Assembly: GCA_963761755.1 (NCBI GenBank)
Contig: CAVXIC010000007.1
Location: forward strand, 186,001 to 250,000
From: CAJXVA01 sp963761755
GTDB taxonomy: Bacteria; Myxococcota_A; Polyangia; Nannocystales; Nannocystaceae
DNA: 64,000 nt
Direction: 5' to 3'
Below the pieces are notes generated by a model that worked only from the letters and a program-made list of their open reading frames with translations, did no database searches and was not told where the DNA came from. Within the stretch, counting starts at the first letter, position 1, and every line of letters starts with the position of its first letter. Made by a program: the position numbers and the translations under genes. Positions 9,146-17,587 of the stretch are shown piece by piece.

Positions 9146-11376
9146 GCGCGTCGCCTCCACAGCACCCACAGCGCCAAGGCGATGCCGAAGCCCGGCAGCC
9201 CGAAGATGCAGATCCAGATCATCCGCTGCAGCTGCTCGGGCAGCAGCACCAGCTTGACCGCGGTGCGCTCCCGCGGACGAATGCCCAGCAGCGTGTCCTC
9301 CGAGGTCAGCCACCCGACCGCGTTGAGGATCAGATCCCGTCCGCGATCGAAGACGACGTCCTCGCGCAGGTAGGCGTTGAGCGCGAACTGATCCGAGCCG
9401 ATGACGACCGCACGCGCGTTGCCCAGGGTTCCCGCCGCGGCGAGCACGATCGGACCGCGTGCGTCGTCATCGGGGTCGAAGGCCGGAGGCTCTCCGGTGC
9501 GCACGCCTGCGATGTCGGCCTCGGCCCAGGCGCTCTCGGGGCTGGAGATGAGCGCGTCGGGGACCGAGCCGTCCTCGGCCGGCCCGAGCGCGATCTCGCG
9601 CACGAAGACGAAGCTCACCGCCTCCGAGACGAGCGCGCGGACGGCCGGGTGCGTACTCCACCCCTCGGCGATCGTGAACGCGAGCAGCGGCGTGGCGCCG
9701 GGCATGGGGTGCTCCGCGTCGACCACGAGGCGCTCCCCGGTCACGATGCCGAAGCGACGCAGCAGGGGCTCCAGGCCGTGCGAGGCCAGCCCCGACGCGC
9801 CGGCCCGCACCACGGCTCCGGCGAGCACGAGCAGCTTCCCGCCCCCTTCGACGTAGCGCCGCAGCGCCTCGACGTGGCCCTGCGGGAGCGCACCGGAGGG
9901 GCCCGCGACGAGCACCACCGTGCAGCCGTCCAGGCCGTCTGCGTCATCGAGATCGGCCACCCGACGCGAGAGTCCCGCGTCTTCGAGCAGGTCGGCCAGG
10001 TGCGCGTAGCCGCCGAAGGGCTCGAGGTTGTCGAAGCCCGGCTCTCCGTGCCCGGCGGTCGCACAGACCGTCACATCCACGGGCTGGGTCACGGACACGA
10101 AGGCCGAGAGCAGGGCCTCCTCGCCGCGAAACTCCTGCACGCGCGGACCCGTCGCCTGCACGTCGGCCCCGGTCGCGTAGGTGACCAAGTCTCCGGGCAG
10201 GCGATGGGCACGTCGCTGGTCGGCACCCTGCCCCGCCCGGACCAGGACCACGCCGTCTGCCAAGTCTCGCCCGCCCAACCCGAAGTCCGCGACCAGCTGC
10301 TCGGCTTCCTGGCGATCGCGGTCGGGATCGAGGAACTGCACCCGCAGCGCGTCGGAGGCCTCCGTCATCCGGGCCAACACCTCGCGCAGCTCCTGTGCCA
10401 AGGGGTTGGGCCGGCCGGCCCCGATCGTGTCGGGGACCAGGACCCGCACGTCGATCGGGCCGGAGAGTTCACCCAGGACGTCGATGGCCCGATCCGAGAG
10501 GGCGTAGACCTGGGCCGCCGTCCAGTCCTGACGCTCGGCGTGCCGCCCCAGCAGCCAGGCCCCGTGCGCCAAGGCGACGACGATCGCGGCCCATCGCAGC
10601 ATGCGGTCTGCATCGCGCCTGGGGTCGATGGCCAGCACGGACCCCGCCAGGCACGAGGCGATGAATGCCCCGTGCAGCGCGAACCAACGGGTGTCGACGA
10701 TGCCCTGGGCCATCTCCTGCATCATCGACAGCAGGCTGGTCTTGCTCAGGACGTCCGCGGCGAGGGCCGAGTCGACCTGGTCCACCAGCAGCCCCGCCAG
10801 CAGCAGGATCATGCACGCGACGGAGGTGGAGATCGCGGCCTGGAGCTGCGACTTGGCCAACGCGCTCATCAGCAGTCCCAGCGCCAAGAAGCTGCACCCG
10901 ACCAGGAGCGTGCCCAGGTAGCCCGAGGCGACAGGTCCCAGATCGGGCTCGACCCCGGCGCCACGCAGCAGCACGTAGAACACCGCCGTCGGAGACCACA
11001 GCGCCACGTAGAAGACCACCACCCCCACGTACTTGCCCAGCACGACGCAGGCGGGGCTGACCGGCGCGGTCAGCAGCGCCTCCAGCGTGCCCTGGCGCCG
11101 CTCCTCCGCCACCAGCCGCATCGCCAGCGAGGCGCACAGCAAGATGACCGGGAGCCAAAAGATGAAGAAGCTACCGCCAAAGTAGTACTGCATCACCGGA
11201 CCCGGGGCAGCGAGCGGATCGTTGAGCACCTGCAGCAGCAGCGCAAAGTTCCAGCCCTGCAGCAGCAAGAACAGCGTGCCCACGACGTAGGCCAGCGGCG
11301 TCACGAACAGCGACAGCAGCTCGCGGTAGGCGAGCGCTGCGGTGCCGGCTACGGCGTGGCGGAGATGCTCGAACAC
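9142..11376 (-). CDS. gldFG: GldF-GldG fusion: ABC-2 permease joined to ABC-associated auxiliary domain
   Basis: 744 residues. The N-terminal third is an ABC-2 type permease with about six membrane segments, starting FEHLRHAVAG and containing RLVAEERRQGTLEALLTAPV, typical of ABC-2 exporters. The rest resembles GldG: an extra membrane segment (RMLRWAAIVVALAHGAWLLG), an extracytoplasmic domain (VYALSDRAIDVLGELSGPID, and LLEDAGLSRRVADLDD), and a final membrane anchor (WICIFGLPGFGIALALWVLW). In other bacteria gldF and gldG are often separate genes. GTG at 11376 is chosen because upstream codons in this frame belong to the ABC ATPase region read out of frame. It lies 23 bases downstream of the ATPase gene and overlaps the DUF4340 gene (ATGA). 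Confidence 0.88.
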   Translation of the reverse strand: MFEHLRHAVAGTAALAYRELLSLFVTPLAYVVGTLFLLLQGWNFALLLQVLNDPLAAPGPVMQYYFGGSFFIFWLPVILLCASLAMRLVAEERRQGTLEALLTAPVSPACVVLGKYVGVVVFYVALWSPTAVFYVLLRGAGVEPDLGPVASGYLGTLLVGCSFLALGLLMSALAKSQLQAAISTSVACMILLLAGLLVDQVDSALAADVLSKTSLLSMMQEMAQGIVDTRWFALHGAFIASCLAGSVLAIDPRRDADRMLRWAAIVVALAHGAWLLGRHAERQDWTAAQVYALSDRAIDVLGELSGPIDVRVLVPDTIGAGRPNPLAQELREVLARMTEASDALRVQFLDPDRDRQEAEQLVADFGLGGRDLADGVVLVRAGQGADQRRAHRLPGDLVTYATGADVQATGPRVQEFRGEEALLSAFVSVTQPVDVTVCATAGHGEPGFDNLEPFGGYAHLADLLEDAGLSRRVADLDDADGLDGCTVVLVAGPSGALPQGHVEALRRYVEGGGKLLVLAGAVVRAGASGLASHGLEPLLRRFGIVTGERLVVDAEHPMPGATPLLAFTIAEGWSTHPAVRALVSEAVSFVFVREIALGPAEDGSVPDALISSPESAWAEADIAGVRTGEPPAFDPDDDARGPIVLAAAGTLGNARAVVIGSDQFALNAYLREDVVFDRGRDLILNAVGWLTSEDTLLGIRPRERTAVKLVLLPEQLQRMIWICIFGLPGFGIALALWVLWRRRA

Positions 11377-11399
11377 GGAAGGGGAACCTAACCCAATCC

Positions 11400-12374
11400 T
11401 CAGACGCCCCGGCCACCGGTGACCGCCGCAAAGCGCTCTTCGAGGCGGGTCCGGCCCAGGCTCAGGGTCCGCACCTCGAGGCGATCTTCGGCGCACGCGA
11501 ATCCGATCGCGCCCAGCACCGCCTCCGGGTCGATCCCTGGCGGCAGACTCAGCGTCATCGAGGCGGTCGTCTCGTCGTGCTCGAGCAGCGACGTCGTGGG
11601 CGTGGGCGCGTCGCTGAGGCTGCTCCACGCCCGCTCCAGCAGCCCCGAGACCCGCTGCGGGCTCGCGGCCAGACGCACCAAGACGTGGCCGGTCAGCAGC
11701 GCGTCCCCGAGCGACTCGTCGGCCACGACCGCGCCGCGCGAGAGGATCACGACGCGATCGCACAGCGCCTCGACCTCGGCCAAGATGTGCGAGCTGAACA
11801 CCAGCGTATGCGCGCCGCCCAGCTCGCGCAGCATCGCGCGGATCTCCAGCACCTGGTTGGGGTCCAGGCCGACCGTCGGCTCGTCGAGCACGATCAGCGG
11901 CGGCGACCCCAGCAGCGCATCGGCGATCCCCACCCGCTGCCGATAGCCCCGCGAGAGCTGCGCGATCGGCTGCGCAAGGCGGTCGGAGAGCCCGGTCTGC
12001 GCGGCGACCCGTTCGACCTCCTCGCGCCGCGCCCTTCGGGCGACGCGCTTGATGGACGCCCGGAACGACAGGTGCTCCCGAACCCGGAGCTCGGGGTACA
12101 GCGGCACGTGCTCGGGCATGTACCCGGCGCGTGCGCGCACCTGCAGGGAGTCGGTCGCGACGTCGATCCCGTCGACCCGAACCCGGCCGGGCTCCGCCAG
12201 GGGGAGGAACCCGCACAGCAGGCGCATCAACGTGCTCTTGCCTGCCCCGTTGGGGCCCAACAAGCCCAGCCGCGCGCCGGGCTCCACGCGAAACGACACG
12301 TCGCTGAGCGCTGGCGCAGCGGCACCCCGATAGCGGTGCGAGAGTCCGCTGACCTCGATCGCCGCGGCGGTCAT
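11400..12374 (-). CDS. gldA: GldA-like ABC transporter ATP-binding protein
   Basis: Nucleotide-binding subunit driving the GldFG-like permease. 324 residues with Walker A GLLGPNGAGKSTLMRLL, Q-loop region AGYMPEHVPLYPELRV, signature LSRGYRQRVGIADALL, Walker B LIVLDEPTVGLDPNQ and H-loop VFSSHIL. The C-terminal extension after residue 230 is typical of ABC-2 family ATPases. The ATG overlaps the stop of the upstream TPR lipoprotein gene (ATGA), so the two are coupled. Symbol given by context and similarity to the gliding/export family; the cluster may export a substrate unrelated to motility. Confidence 0.88.
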   Translation of the reverse strand: MTAAAIEVSGLSHRYRGAAAPALSDVSFRVEPGARLGLLGPNGAGKSTLMRLLCGFLPLAEPGRVRVDGIDVATDSLQVRARAGYMPEHVPLYPELRVREHLSFRASIKRVARRARREEVERVAAQTGLSDRLAQPIAQLSRGYRQRVGIADALLGSPPLIVLDEPTVGLDPNQVLEIRAMLRELGGAHTLVFSSHILAEVEALCDRVVILSRGAVVADESLGDALLTGHVLVRLAASPQRVSGLLERAWSSLSDAPTPTTSLLEHDETTASMTLSLPPGIDPEAVLGAIGFACAEDRLEVRTLSLGRTRLEERFAAVTGGRGV

Positions 12375-13456
12375 CCTGCCTTCGTCGCCGGTGGGGCTTC
12401 GGCGGGCGCGTCGGGCTGCGCCCCGGGGGTATCGCTTCGGTCGCCCTTGGCGGCCTCGACGACCTCGGGGGGCAGGTCCGGGCGCTTGGGCTCCACGGGG
12501 TCGCGGTCGATCTCCGACAGTGCCCACGCGATCGCGTCCTTGACCTCGCCTTGGGCCTTGGGCAGCGCGGACTGCAGCGCCGGCGTGTAGATCGCCAGGC
12601 GCTGCACCCCCATGACCGATGCGACCGTCGTGAGCACGCCCGGGTCCGCGTCCGTCTTGAGCGCGTAGGTGAGCGCCACGGCGGTCCCCTGGTCGGTCGC
12701 CGACGCCAGCGCCTCCGCGCACGCCATCCGCTCCTGAGCATCCACGAGGTAGTCGCCCTGCTTGTTCTTGAGCGTCAGGCCATCGATGAGCCCCTTGCGG
12801 CGCGTCTCGTAGTCGACGTAGGCCGCGATGCCGGCCTTCTCGTCGCCGGACTTGACCAGCAGCTCGCCGAGCACGAGCCAGTTCTCGAGGTTGTCGGGGT
12901 CGAGCTTGGTCGCCGTCTTCTGGGTCCGGGCCGCGTCCTCGAACCGCTTGGCCTGGGCCTGCACCAGCGCGAGCGCCATGTAGGGGCCGGCGTCGTCGGG
13001 GACGAGCTTGGCGGCGTGTTCGTACTGGGCGGTCGCCGCCGGGAGGTCGTTGCGCCCCTCGTAGAGCACGCCAAGCAGCAGGGACGCGTTGGCCCGGAGG
13101 TGGGCGTCGGCGGCTTCGTTGCTCACGCGCGACAGCTCCGTCTTGGCTTCGAAGAAGCGGGCCGAGCTCGCCAGCGTGGGATCCTGCGCGATTCGATCGC
13201 GCCACACCTCCGTGCGACGGACGAAGTCGTCCTCGGTCATGGGCGCCGGTTGGGACGGCTGCTTTGGGGGATCCGTCGCCGGGGCTTGGCCCTGGGGCCC
13301 CGGCCCCCCGTCCGCCGTCGGCTCGGTTTCGCACCCCGTCAAGAGCATGAAACCCGCCAGAACCGCCGTGAATGGCGGAAAACCAGAGAAGGAGCGGCGT
13401 GTCCGGCTGTAGGGCTTCGGCACCGACGTGAGGTTGCCACAAGTGTGCGAGGTCAT
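12371..13456 (-). CDS. TPR-type lipoprotein heading the Gld-like ABC cluster
   Basis: 361 residues from ATG 13456 (an ATG at 13489 would add 11). An Arg-rich n-region (YSRTRRSF) leads into a hydrophobic stretch and lipobox FMLLTGC, then a Pro/Gln-rich linker. Residues about 110-220 form tetratricopeptide-like helices, including LLGVLYEGRNDLPAATAQYE and PYMALALVQAQAKRFEDAA. The later helical part (DAIAWALSEIDRDP) precedes a Pro/Ala tail. Such proteins act as periplasmic scaffolds. The tight coupling to the ABC ATPase gene suggests a structural part of the same export machine. Exact partner unknown. Confidence 0.8.
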   Translation of the reverse strand: MTSHTCGNLTSVPKPYSRTRRSFSGFPPFTAVLAGFMLLTGCETEPTADGGPGPQGQAPATDPPKQPSQPAPMTEDDFVRRTEVWRDRIAQDPTLASSARFFEAKTELSRVSNEAADAHLRANASLLLGVLYEGRNDLPAATAQYEHAAKLVPDDAGPYMALALVQAQAKRFEDAARTQKTATKLDPDNLENWLVLGELLVKSGDEKAGIAAYVDYETRRKGLIDGLTLKNKQGDYLVDAQERMACAEALASATDQGTAVALTYALKTDADPGVLTTVASVMGVQRLAIYTPALQSALPKAQGEVKDAIAWALSEIDRDPVEPKRPDLPPEVVEAAKGDRSDTPGAQPDAPAEAPPATKAG

Positions 13457-13470
13457 GGTACGATTCGGAT

Positions 13471-15291
13471 GTGGGTTTTGGGAGTTCATGGCGGCAGGCT
13501 TGGTCGAGTGCCGCCCCCAGTGGGGGCATGCTCGGGGGTCTGAGCGTCGTCGGCTGCCTGGCCCTCGGATGCGACGCGGCGCGTGATCCCTCGACGCCCT
13601 GTGCCGCCCTCGCCTTGGGCGATGCGGATCCCGGCGCGGTCGTCAGTCGCCGACGCGCGCCGGTGCTGGCCATGGCCGGCGGCAGCGACGATCCCTTCGT
13701 CCTGCACTTCGTCTGTCCGACGCCCGAGTCCCCCGAGGCGGACTGCGAGCTGCAGCGCGAGCCGCTCGACGGCATCGGTGCGGGCGAGAACGCGGTGCTC
13801 GTGACCTCGGCCGGTGACTACATCGTCGCGACCGACCGGGACGAGGCGCGGCTGCATCTGTACAGCTTCAGCCCGACCGGGGCGCTGCAGCGCCACCCCG
13901 AGGACCTCGTCCTCGATGACCGCGAGCTGCCGGTAGAGCTGCTGGCCTCGCTGCGCAACAGCAACTGGATCATCGGCCTCGACCGCGAGCGCCGGATGCG
14001 TCGCTACATGCCGACCCAGCAGTCGGCGGACCTGGTCGCGCCCGAGCTCGGAGAGAAGCTCACCCTCGCCACCGTCGGGGAGCAGTACATCATCGGCCGC
14101 GTCCGGCACGGCGAAGAGGATGAAGCGCTGTACCTCATCGCCGTGGACGAGTCGCTCGACACCCATCATCCCCCCACCTTGCTGATGCGCGGTCGTCCAG
14201 CGACCCACCTCGTGGTGGGCCCGCGTGATGAGCATGTCGCCGTCACCCTCGGTCACGGAGACAACGCCCAGACGGTGGTGTTCCGGATCCCCGACGCCGC
14301 GTTGGTCGACCGCTTCGCCGGCGAGCTCGTCAGCGGGCGCGAGGATCTCACCGAAACCGTCGGCCTGCGCGCCGTGTCCCCCGATGGCAGCCACCTGGCC
14401 TACAGGACCCCAGCGGGCTCGGTGGCGCTGCGCGACATCGAGAGCAGCTCCGCCTGCCTGGTCCGCTCCTCGACGATCGGGGGCGACGTGAAGGTGGCCG
14501 GGTTCTCCGCCGAAGGCATGCTCTACTTCGAGTCCGAGGTGGGCCTGGGCAGCGCCACCATCTCGGCGTGGGATCCCGCCGAGCGCTACCTGGCGGTGCT
14601 CAGCACGCCCCAGGAGGATGCGCACCTCGTCGCCGTCCCGTCCCAGACCCCTCCGGGAGCCATCGCCTGGGCCATCGGCGTGCACTCGGGTACGTACATG
14701 GCCTTGGCGGACAGCCTGCCCGTCGAGCGACTCGACCTGCACACGGCGGTGTTCATCCCGCGAGACGATCCCAAGCTGTGGGTCCTGGACTCCGAGCGCA
14801 ACAACGCGGGAGGCCGCCGGGTGGACGTGCACCGGGTCGGGGCCACGACGATGGCGGACGCGTCCCTGCGCTTCGGCGCGATCGAAGGCGCCGAGCATGC
14901 GGGGCCTGGAGGCGAGCACCGCGAGACGCTGGGCGTCACCATCTCCGGCCCGCAGCGGGCGTGCATGTCCGCGGGAACCCCCGGCGCCCGCGCCTATGCC
15001 TGCGGCGCGGGCAACGACGACCGCTTCCTCAGCGGCGCCACGGCACCGCAGGGTGAGGACCCCGTCCGTCCTCCGACCCCCAGCGCCGAGGTGCCCAGCT
15101 CCACCTCGGGAGCGTGCGGAGCCGGCCTCGGCCCGGTCGGCGACGTCGATGCGGGGGCGTGCACCTACGTGTTCGACGGCTGCTGCTACGACACCGAGCA
15201 GGCCGCGTGCGACGCGGCCAACTGCGCGTACGACAGCTGCACCGTCATGGGCCGACGGCCCGAATGCGGCACGAGCGCCGGCTTCCCGTAG
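13471..15291 (+). CDS. Large lipoprotein with C-terminal cysteine-rich domain, function unknown
   Basis: 606 residues from GTG 13471; ATG 13528 is an alternative that starts at the hydrophobic core. The lipobox region reads VVGCLALGC. Residues about 50-480 look like repeated beta-propeller blades without a named family (for example VRAVSPDGSHLAYRTPAG-like and DAALVDRFAGELVSGRED). The end holds a compact Cys-rich module with GACTYVFDGCCYDTEQAAC followed by CAYDSC and PECG. The spacing C-x-Y-x4-G-C-C-Y-x(6)-C is also present in the convergent neighbour. It is divergent from the TPR lipoprotein, with start codons only about 15 bases apart, so promoters must overlap coding ends. Confidence 0.75.
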   Translation: MGFGSSWRQAWSSAAPSGGMLGGLSVVGCLALGCDAARDPSTPCAALALGDADPGAVVSRRRAPVLAMAGGSDDPFVLHFVCPTPESPEADCELQREPLDGIGAGENAVLVTSAGDYIVATDRDEARLHLYSFSPTGALQRHPEDLVLDDRELPVELLASLRNSNWIIGLDRERRMRRYMPTQQSADLVAPELGEKLTLATVGEQYIIGRVRHGEEDEALYLIAVDESLDTHHPPTLLMRGRPATHLVVGPRDEHVAVTLGHGDNAQTVVFRIPDAALVDRFAGELVSGREDLTETVGLRAVSPDGSHLAYRTPAGSVALRDIESSSACLVRSSTIGGDVKVAGFSAEGMLYFESEVGLGSATISAWDPAERYLAVLSTPQEDAHLVAVPSQTPPGAIAWAIGVHSGTYMALADSLPVERLDLHTAVFIPRDDPKLWVLDSERNNAGGRRVDVHRVGATTMADASLRFGAIEGAEHAGPGGEHRETLGVTISGPQRACMSAGTPGARAYACGAGNDDRFLSGATAPQGEDPVRPPTPSAEVPSSTSGACGAGLGPVGDVDAGACTYVFDGCCYDTEQAACDAANCAYDSCTVMGRRPECGTSAGFP

Positions 15292-15294
15292 GGT

Positions 15295-15658
15295 CTAGTC
15301 CTCGCGCCGGAGCGCGGGAGGTGTGGTGCACACGATCTGCGCCGGCGCCGATTCGAGAATCTGACACGTCTGGGTCGTGCAGCCTGCTGCCGCACATGCC
15401 GAGGCCGCGCTCGGGTAGCAGCACCCCGCCACCTCGTATAGACATCCCTCGTGCTTGCCGTCCCAGCGCGTGCCCGCCTGCGCGCAGACGCTGCCCTTCC
15501 CGTCCGTGACCGGGGTCGGCCGGATCGCTCCGGGAACCGTCGTCGAAGGCCGGCGGCTCCGTCGGCGGAGGGACCGACGCCGGCTTGCTGCGGCACCCCG
15601 CGCCCCCGAGCGCCATCAGCAGCACGAGACCGATGCAGGTCGTCCGAGGGCGTCTCAC
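15295..15658 (-). CDS. Small cysteine-rich lipoprotein, reading frame broken by one base
   Basis: The first frame starts MRRPRTTCIGLVLLMALG with lipobox ALGGAGC and a Pro-rich linker ending PPAFDDG. It then loses sense. The +1 frame takes over as VPGAIRPTPVTDGKGSVC and codes CLYEVAGCCYPSAASAC, then CTTQTC, stopping at 15295. That frame has no start codon before an upstream stop, so the two parts belong together. The span is 364 bases (3x121+1), as expected for one extra base; dropping one G in the GACGACGG stretch near 15540 gives a smooth 120-residue protein. The Cys module resembles the C-terminus of the convergent gene, whose stop is 3 bases away. Confidence 0.62.
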
Positions 15659-15701
15659 GAGGCGGGAGCCTACCAGGCCGAGGTCGCCCCTGCCGAGGAC
15701 A

Positions 15702-17207
15702 CTAGCCCCAGCGGAGCCCCGGCTCCCGGGGTCCGCCGCGAGCCTGCAGCAGCGCCGACAAAGCGAACGGCAGGGCCTCTGCCACCTCGAGCGCGAGCGC
15801 GTGCCCGTGCATCCGCGCGGCCTCGTCTCCCGCGCGTCCGTGCGCGCTCACGCCTGCACACGCCGCGGCGTGGGCGGTGAGCCCCTGCCCGAGCAACGCG
15901 CCGACGCACCCGGCCAGGACATCCCCGGTCCCCGCGGTGGCGAGCGCGTCGCTGCCCTCGGTTGCGATCGTGACCCGGTCTGCATCGAGCACGAGCGTGC
16001 CCGCCCCCTTGAGCACCACGGTCGCCAGGGTCGCCTTCTGCAGCAGACCGGCGGCCTCGAGTCGGCGAGCCTGCACCCGCGCCGACGTCCAGGCGCCACC
16101 GGGATCGATCCGGGACAGAAGCCGCGCAGCCTCGCCGGGGTGCGGCGTGAGCACGCGCGGCCCGGCTGACTCCGCCCGCAGCGGAACGTGCTCGAGCGCG
16201 CTCGCGTCCCACACCGCCGGCCGCGGGTCGTCGCGGTACAAGGTCTCCAAGGCGGGCCGTGAGGGCGGCGCGGTGAGTCCGGGGCCGATGACGAGGACGG
16301 TCGCGCTGGGCAACACCGGGTCCTCCCAGGGCGCACCCATGAGTTCGGGACGCAGCGCCATCGCGGCGCCGGCCCCCCCGGCGCCCACCAGCGTGCACAG
16401 GCCCGCGCCAGCGCGCATGGCCGCAACGCCGGCGAGGACTGCGGCACCGGGCGTGTCCGGACTTCCGCCCAGGATCGCCACGTGGCCGCGCCGGCCCTTG
16501 TGTTGTGCACCGGCGGTCCGCCCCGCGAGCATGGCCGCGACCTCCGACGCGACGGCCAACCCCGCCGCGGGCACGCAGTCCGGCGCGGCTGCAATTCCGA
16601 TCGCCGCGACGACGACGCGGCCGGCGTGCTCGCGACCGGGGGTGATGTGGAGCCCCGGCTTGCTGCGCACCAGCGTGACGGTCACGTCGGCATTGAACGC
16701 GACGCCCGGGACGGCGCCGGTGTCCACCTCGACGCCCGACGGCACGTCGATCGCCACGCGTGGCCCCGCGCGCGACCGCAGCCACTGCAGCGCCTCCGCG
16801 ATCGCCCCGCGGGGCTCGCCGCGCGCTCCGGTCCCGAGCAGGCCGTCGACCCACACCGCCTCCTCGGGCAGCGCATCGGGCGTCTCGAACATGGGGACCC
16901 CGTGCGCCTCCGCGAGCGCGCGCTGCTCAAGCGCAGCGTCGTTGAAGCGCGCCGCCACCAGCCACGCGCACACGTCGACGCCGCGTCCGCGGAGGATCCG
17001 TGCCACGGCGAGGGCGTCGCCACCGTTGTTCCCCGGGCCGGCGAGGACCACGACCGGCAACCCAGCGCGAATCGCATCGACCTCGGCCGCCACGCACAGC
17101 GACGCGCGCTCCATCAGCACCACCGAGGGCATGCCGAGCACATCGAGGGTGTGGGCGTCGGCCCTCGCCGCCGACCAAGCCGACCAAAGCTCGGCCACCG
17201 AGCTCAT
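15702..17207 (-). CDS. nnrDE: Bifunctional NAD(P)H-hydrate epimerase / ADP-dependent dehydratase
   Basis: Repairs damaged NAD(P)H hydrates. The N-terminal epimerase domain (residues about 1-210) shows VVVLAGPGNNGGDALAVAR and the conserved VDGLLGTGARGEPRG. The C-terminal dehydratase (about 225-495) belongs to the ribokinase-like fold, with HKGRRGHVAILGGSPDTPGA, LTPHPGEAARLL and the catalytic/anion-hole motif ATAGTGDVLAGCVGALL. At 501 residues it has the full fused architecture. The ATG at 17207 overlaps the acpS stop (ATGA), so it is the last gene of the folP-cdaA-cdaR-glmM-acpS-nnrDE run. Confidence 0.95.
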   Translation of the reverse strand: MSSVAELWSAWSAARADAHTLDVLGMPSVVLMERASLCVAAEVDAIRAGLPVVVLAGPGNNGGDALAVARILRGRGVDVCAWLVAARFNDAALEQRALAEAHGVPMFETPDALPEEAVWVDGLLGTGARGEPRGAIAEALQWLRSRAGPRVAIDVPSGVEVDTGAVPGVAFNADVTVTLVRSKPGLHITPGREHAGRVVVAAIGIAAAPDCVPAAGLAVASEVAAMLAGRTAGAQHKGRRGHVAILGGSPDTPGAAVLAGVAAMRAGAGLCTLVGAGGAGAAMALRPELMGAPWEDPVLPSATVLVIGPGLTAPPSRPALETLYRDDPRPAVWDASALEHVPLRAESAGPRVLTPHPGEAARLLSRIDPGGAWTSARVQARRLEAAGLLQKATLATVVLKGAGTLVLDADRVTIATEGSDALATAGTGDVLAGCVGALLGQGLTAHAAACAGVSAHGRAGDEAARMHGHALALEVAEALPFALSALLQARGGPREPGLRWG

Positions 17208-17587
17208 GCGACCGCGACCGCGACCGCGGCCGCCATGCCGCCGGCGTGGGTGAGGCTGACCATGATGCTCGAGACTCCGCGCGCGTCCGCGACCTCCTGG
17301 GCACGTCCGCGCAGAATCAGCCGAGGCCCCATCAGACCGCGCTGCGCGGGGACGACCTCGACATCGTGCCACCCGATCCCCTTGGGCGCGCCGATCGACT
17401 TGCTCGCCGCTTCCTTGGCCGCGAACCGAGCCGCGAGCGACTGGGCCATCCCGCCGACCGCATCCCGGGCGTAGGCCTGCTCCTGCTCGGTGAAGATCCG
17501 CCGCAAGAAGCGGTCCCCATGCCGATCGATGGCCTGCTTCATGCGGTCGACCGGACACAGGTCCAGCCCGATGCCCAGCACGCTCAC
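17204..17587 (-). CDS. acpS: Holo-[acyl-carrier-protein] synthase
   Basis: Transfers 4'-phosphopantetheine from CoA to apo-ACP. 127 residues from GTG 17587 give the family opening VLGIGLDLCPVDRM with the Mg-binding Asp. The second conserved block is RFAAKEAASKSIG, the third VSLTHAGGMAAAVAVA. The GTG overlaps the glmM stop (GTGA). A longer frame upstream adds 26 Arg-rich residues that only mirror glmM. It is commonly found beside nnrD in bacteria. Confidence 0.94.
   Translation of the reverse strand: MSVLGIGLDLCPVDRMKQAIDRHGDRFLRRIFTEQEQAYARDAVGGMAQSLAARFAAKEAASKSIGAPKGIGWHDVEVVPAQRGLMGPRLILRGRAQEVADARGVSSIMVSLTHAGGMAAAVAVAVA

Noticed and set aside
12375..13775. N-terminal extension of the ABC ATPase gene running through the TPR lipoprotein
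   Set aside because: It is the TPR gene read in another frame; the ATG at 12374 gives a normal ATPase start.
17208..17558. Longer start for nnrDE
   Set aside because: It covers acpS in another frame; the ATG at 17207 overlaps the acpS stop as expected.
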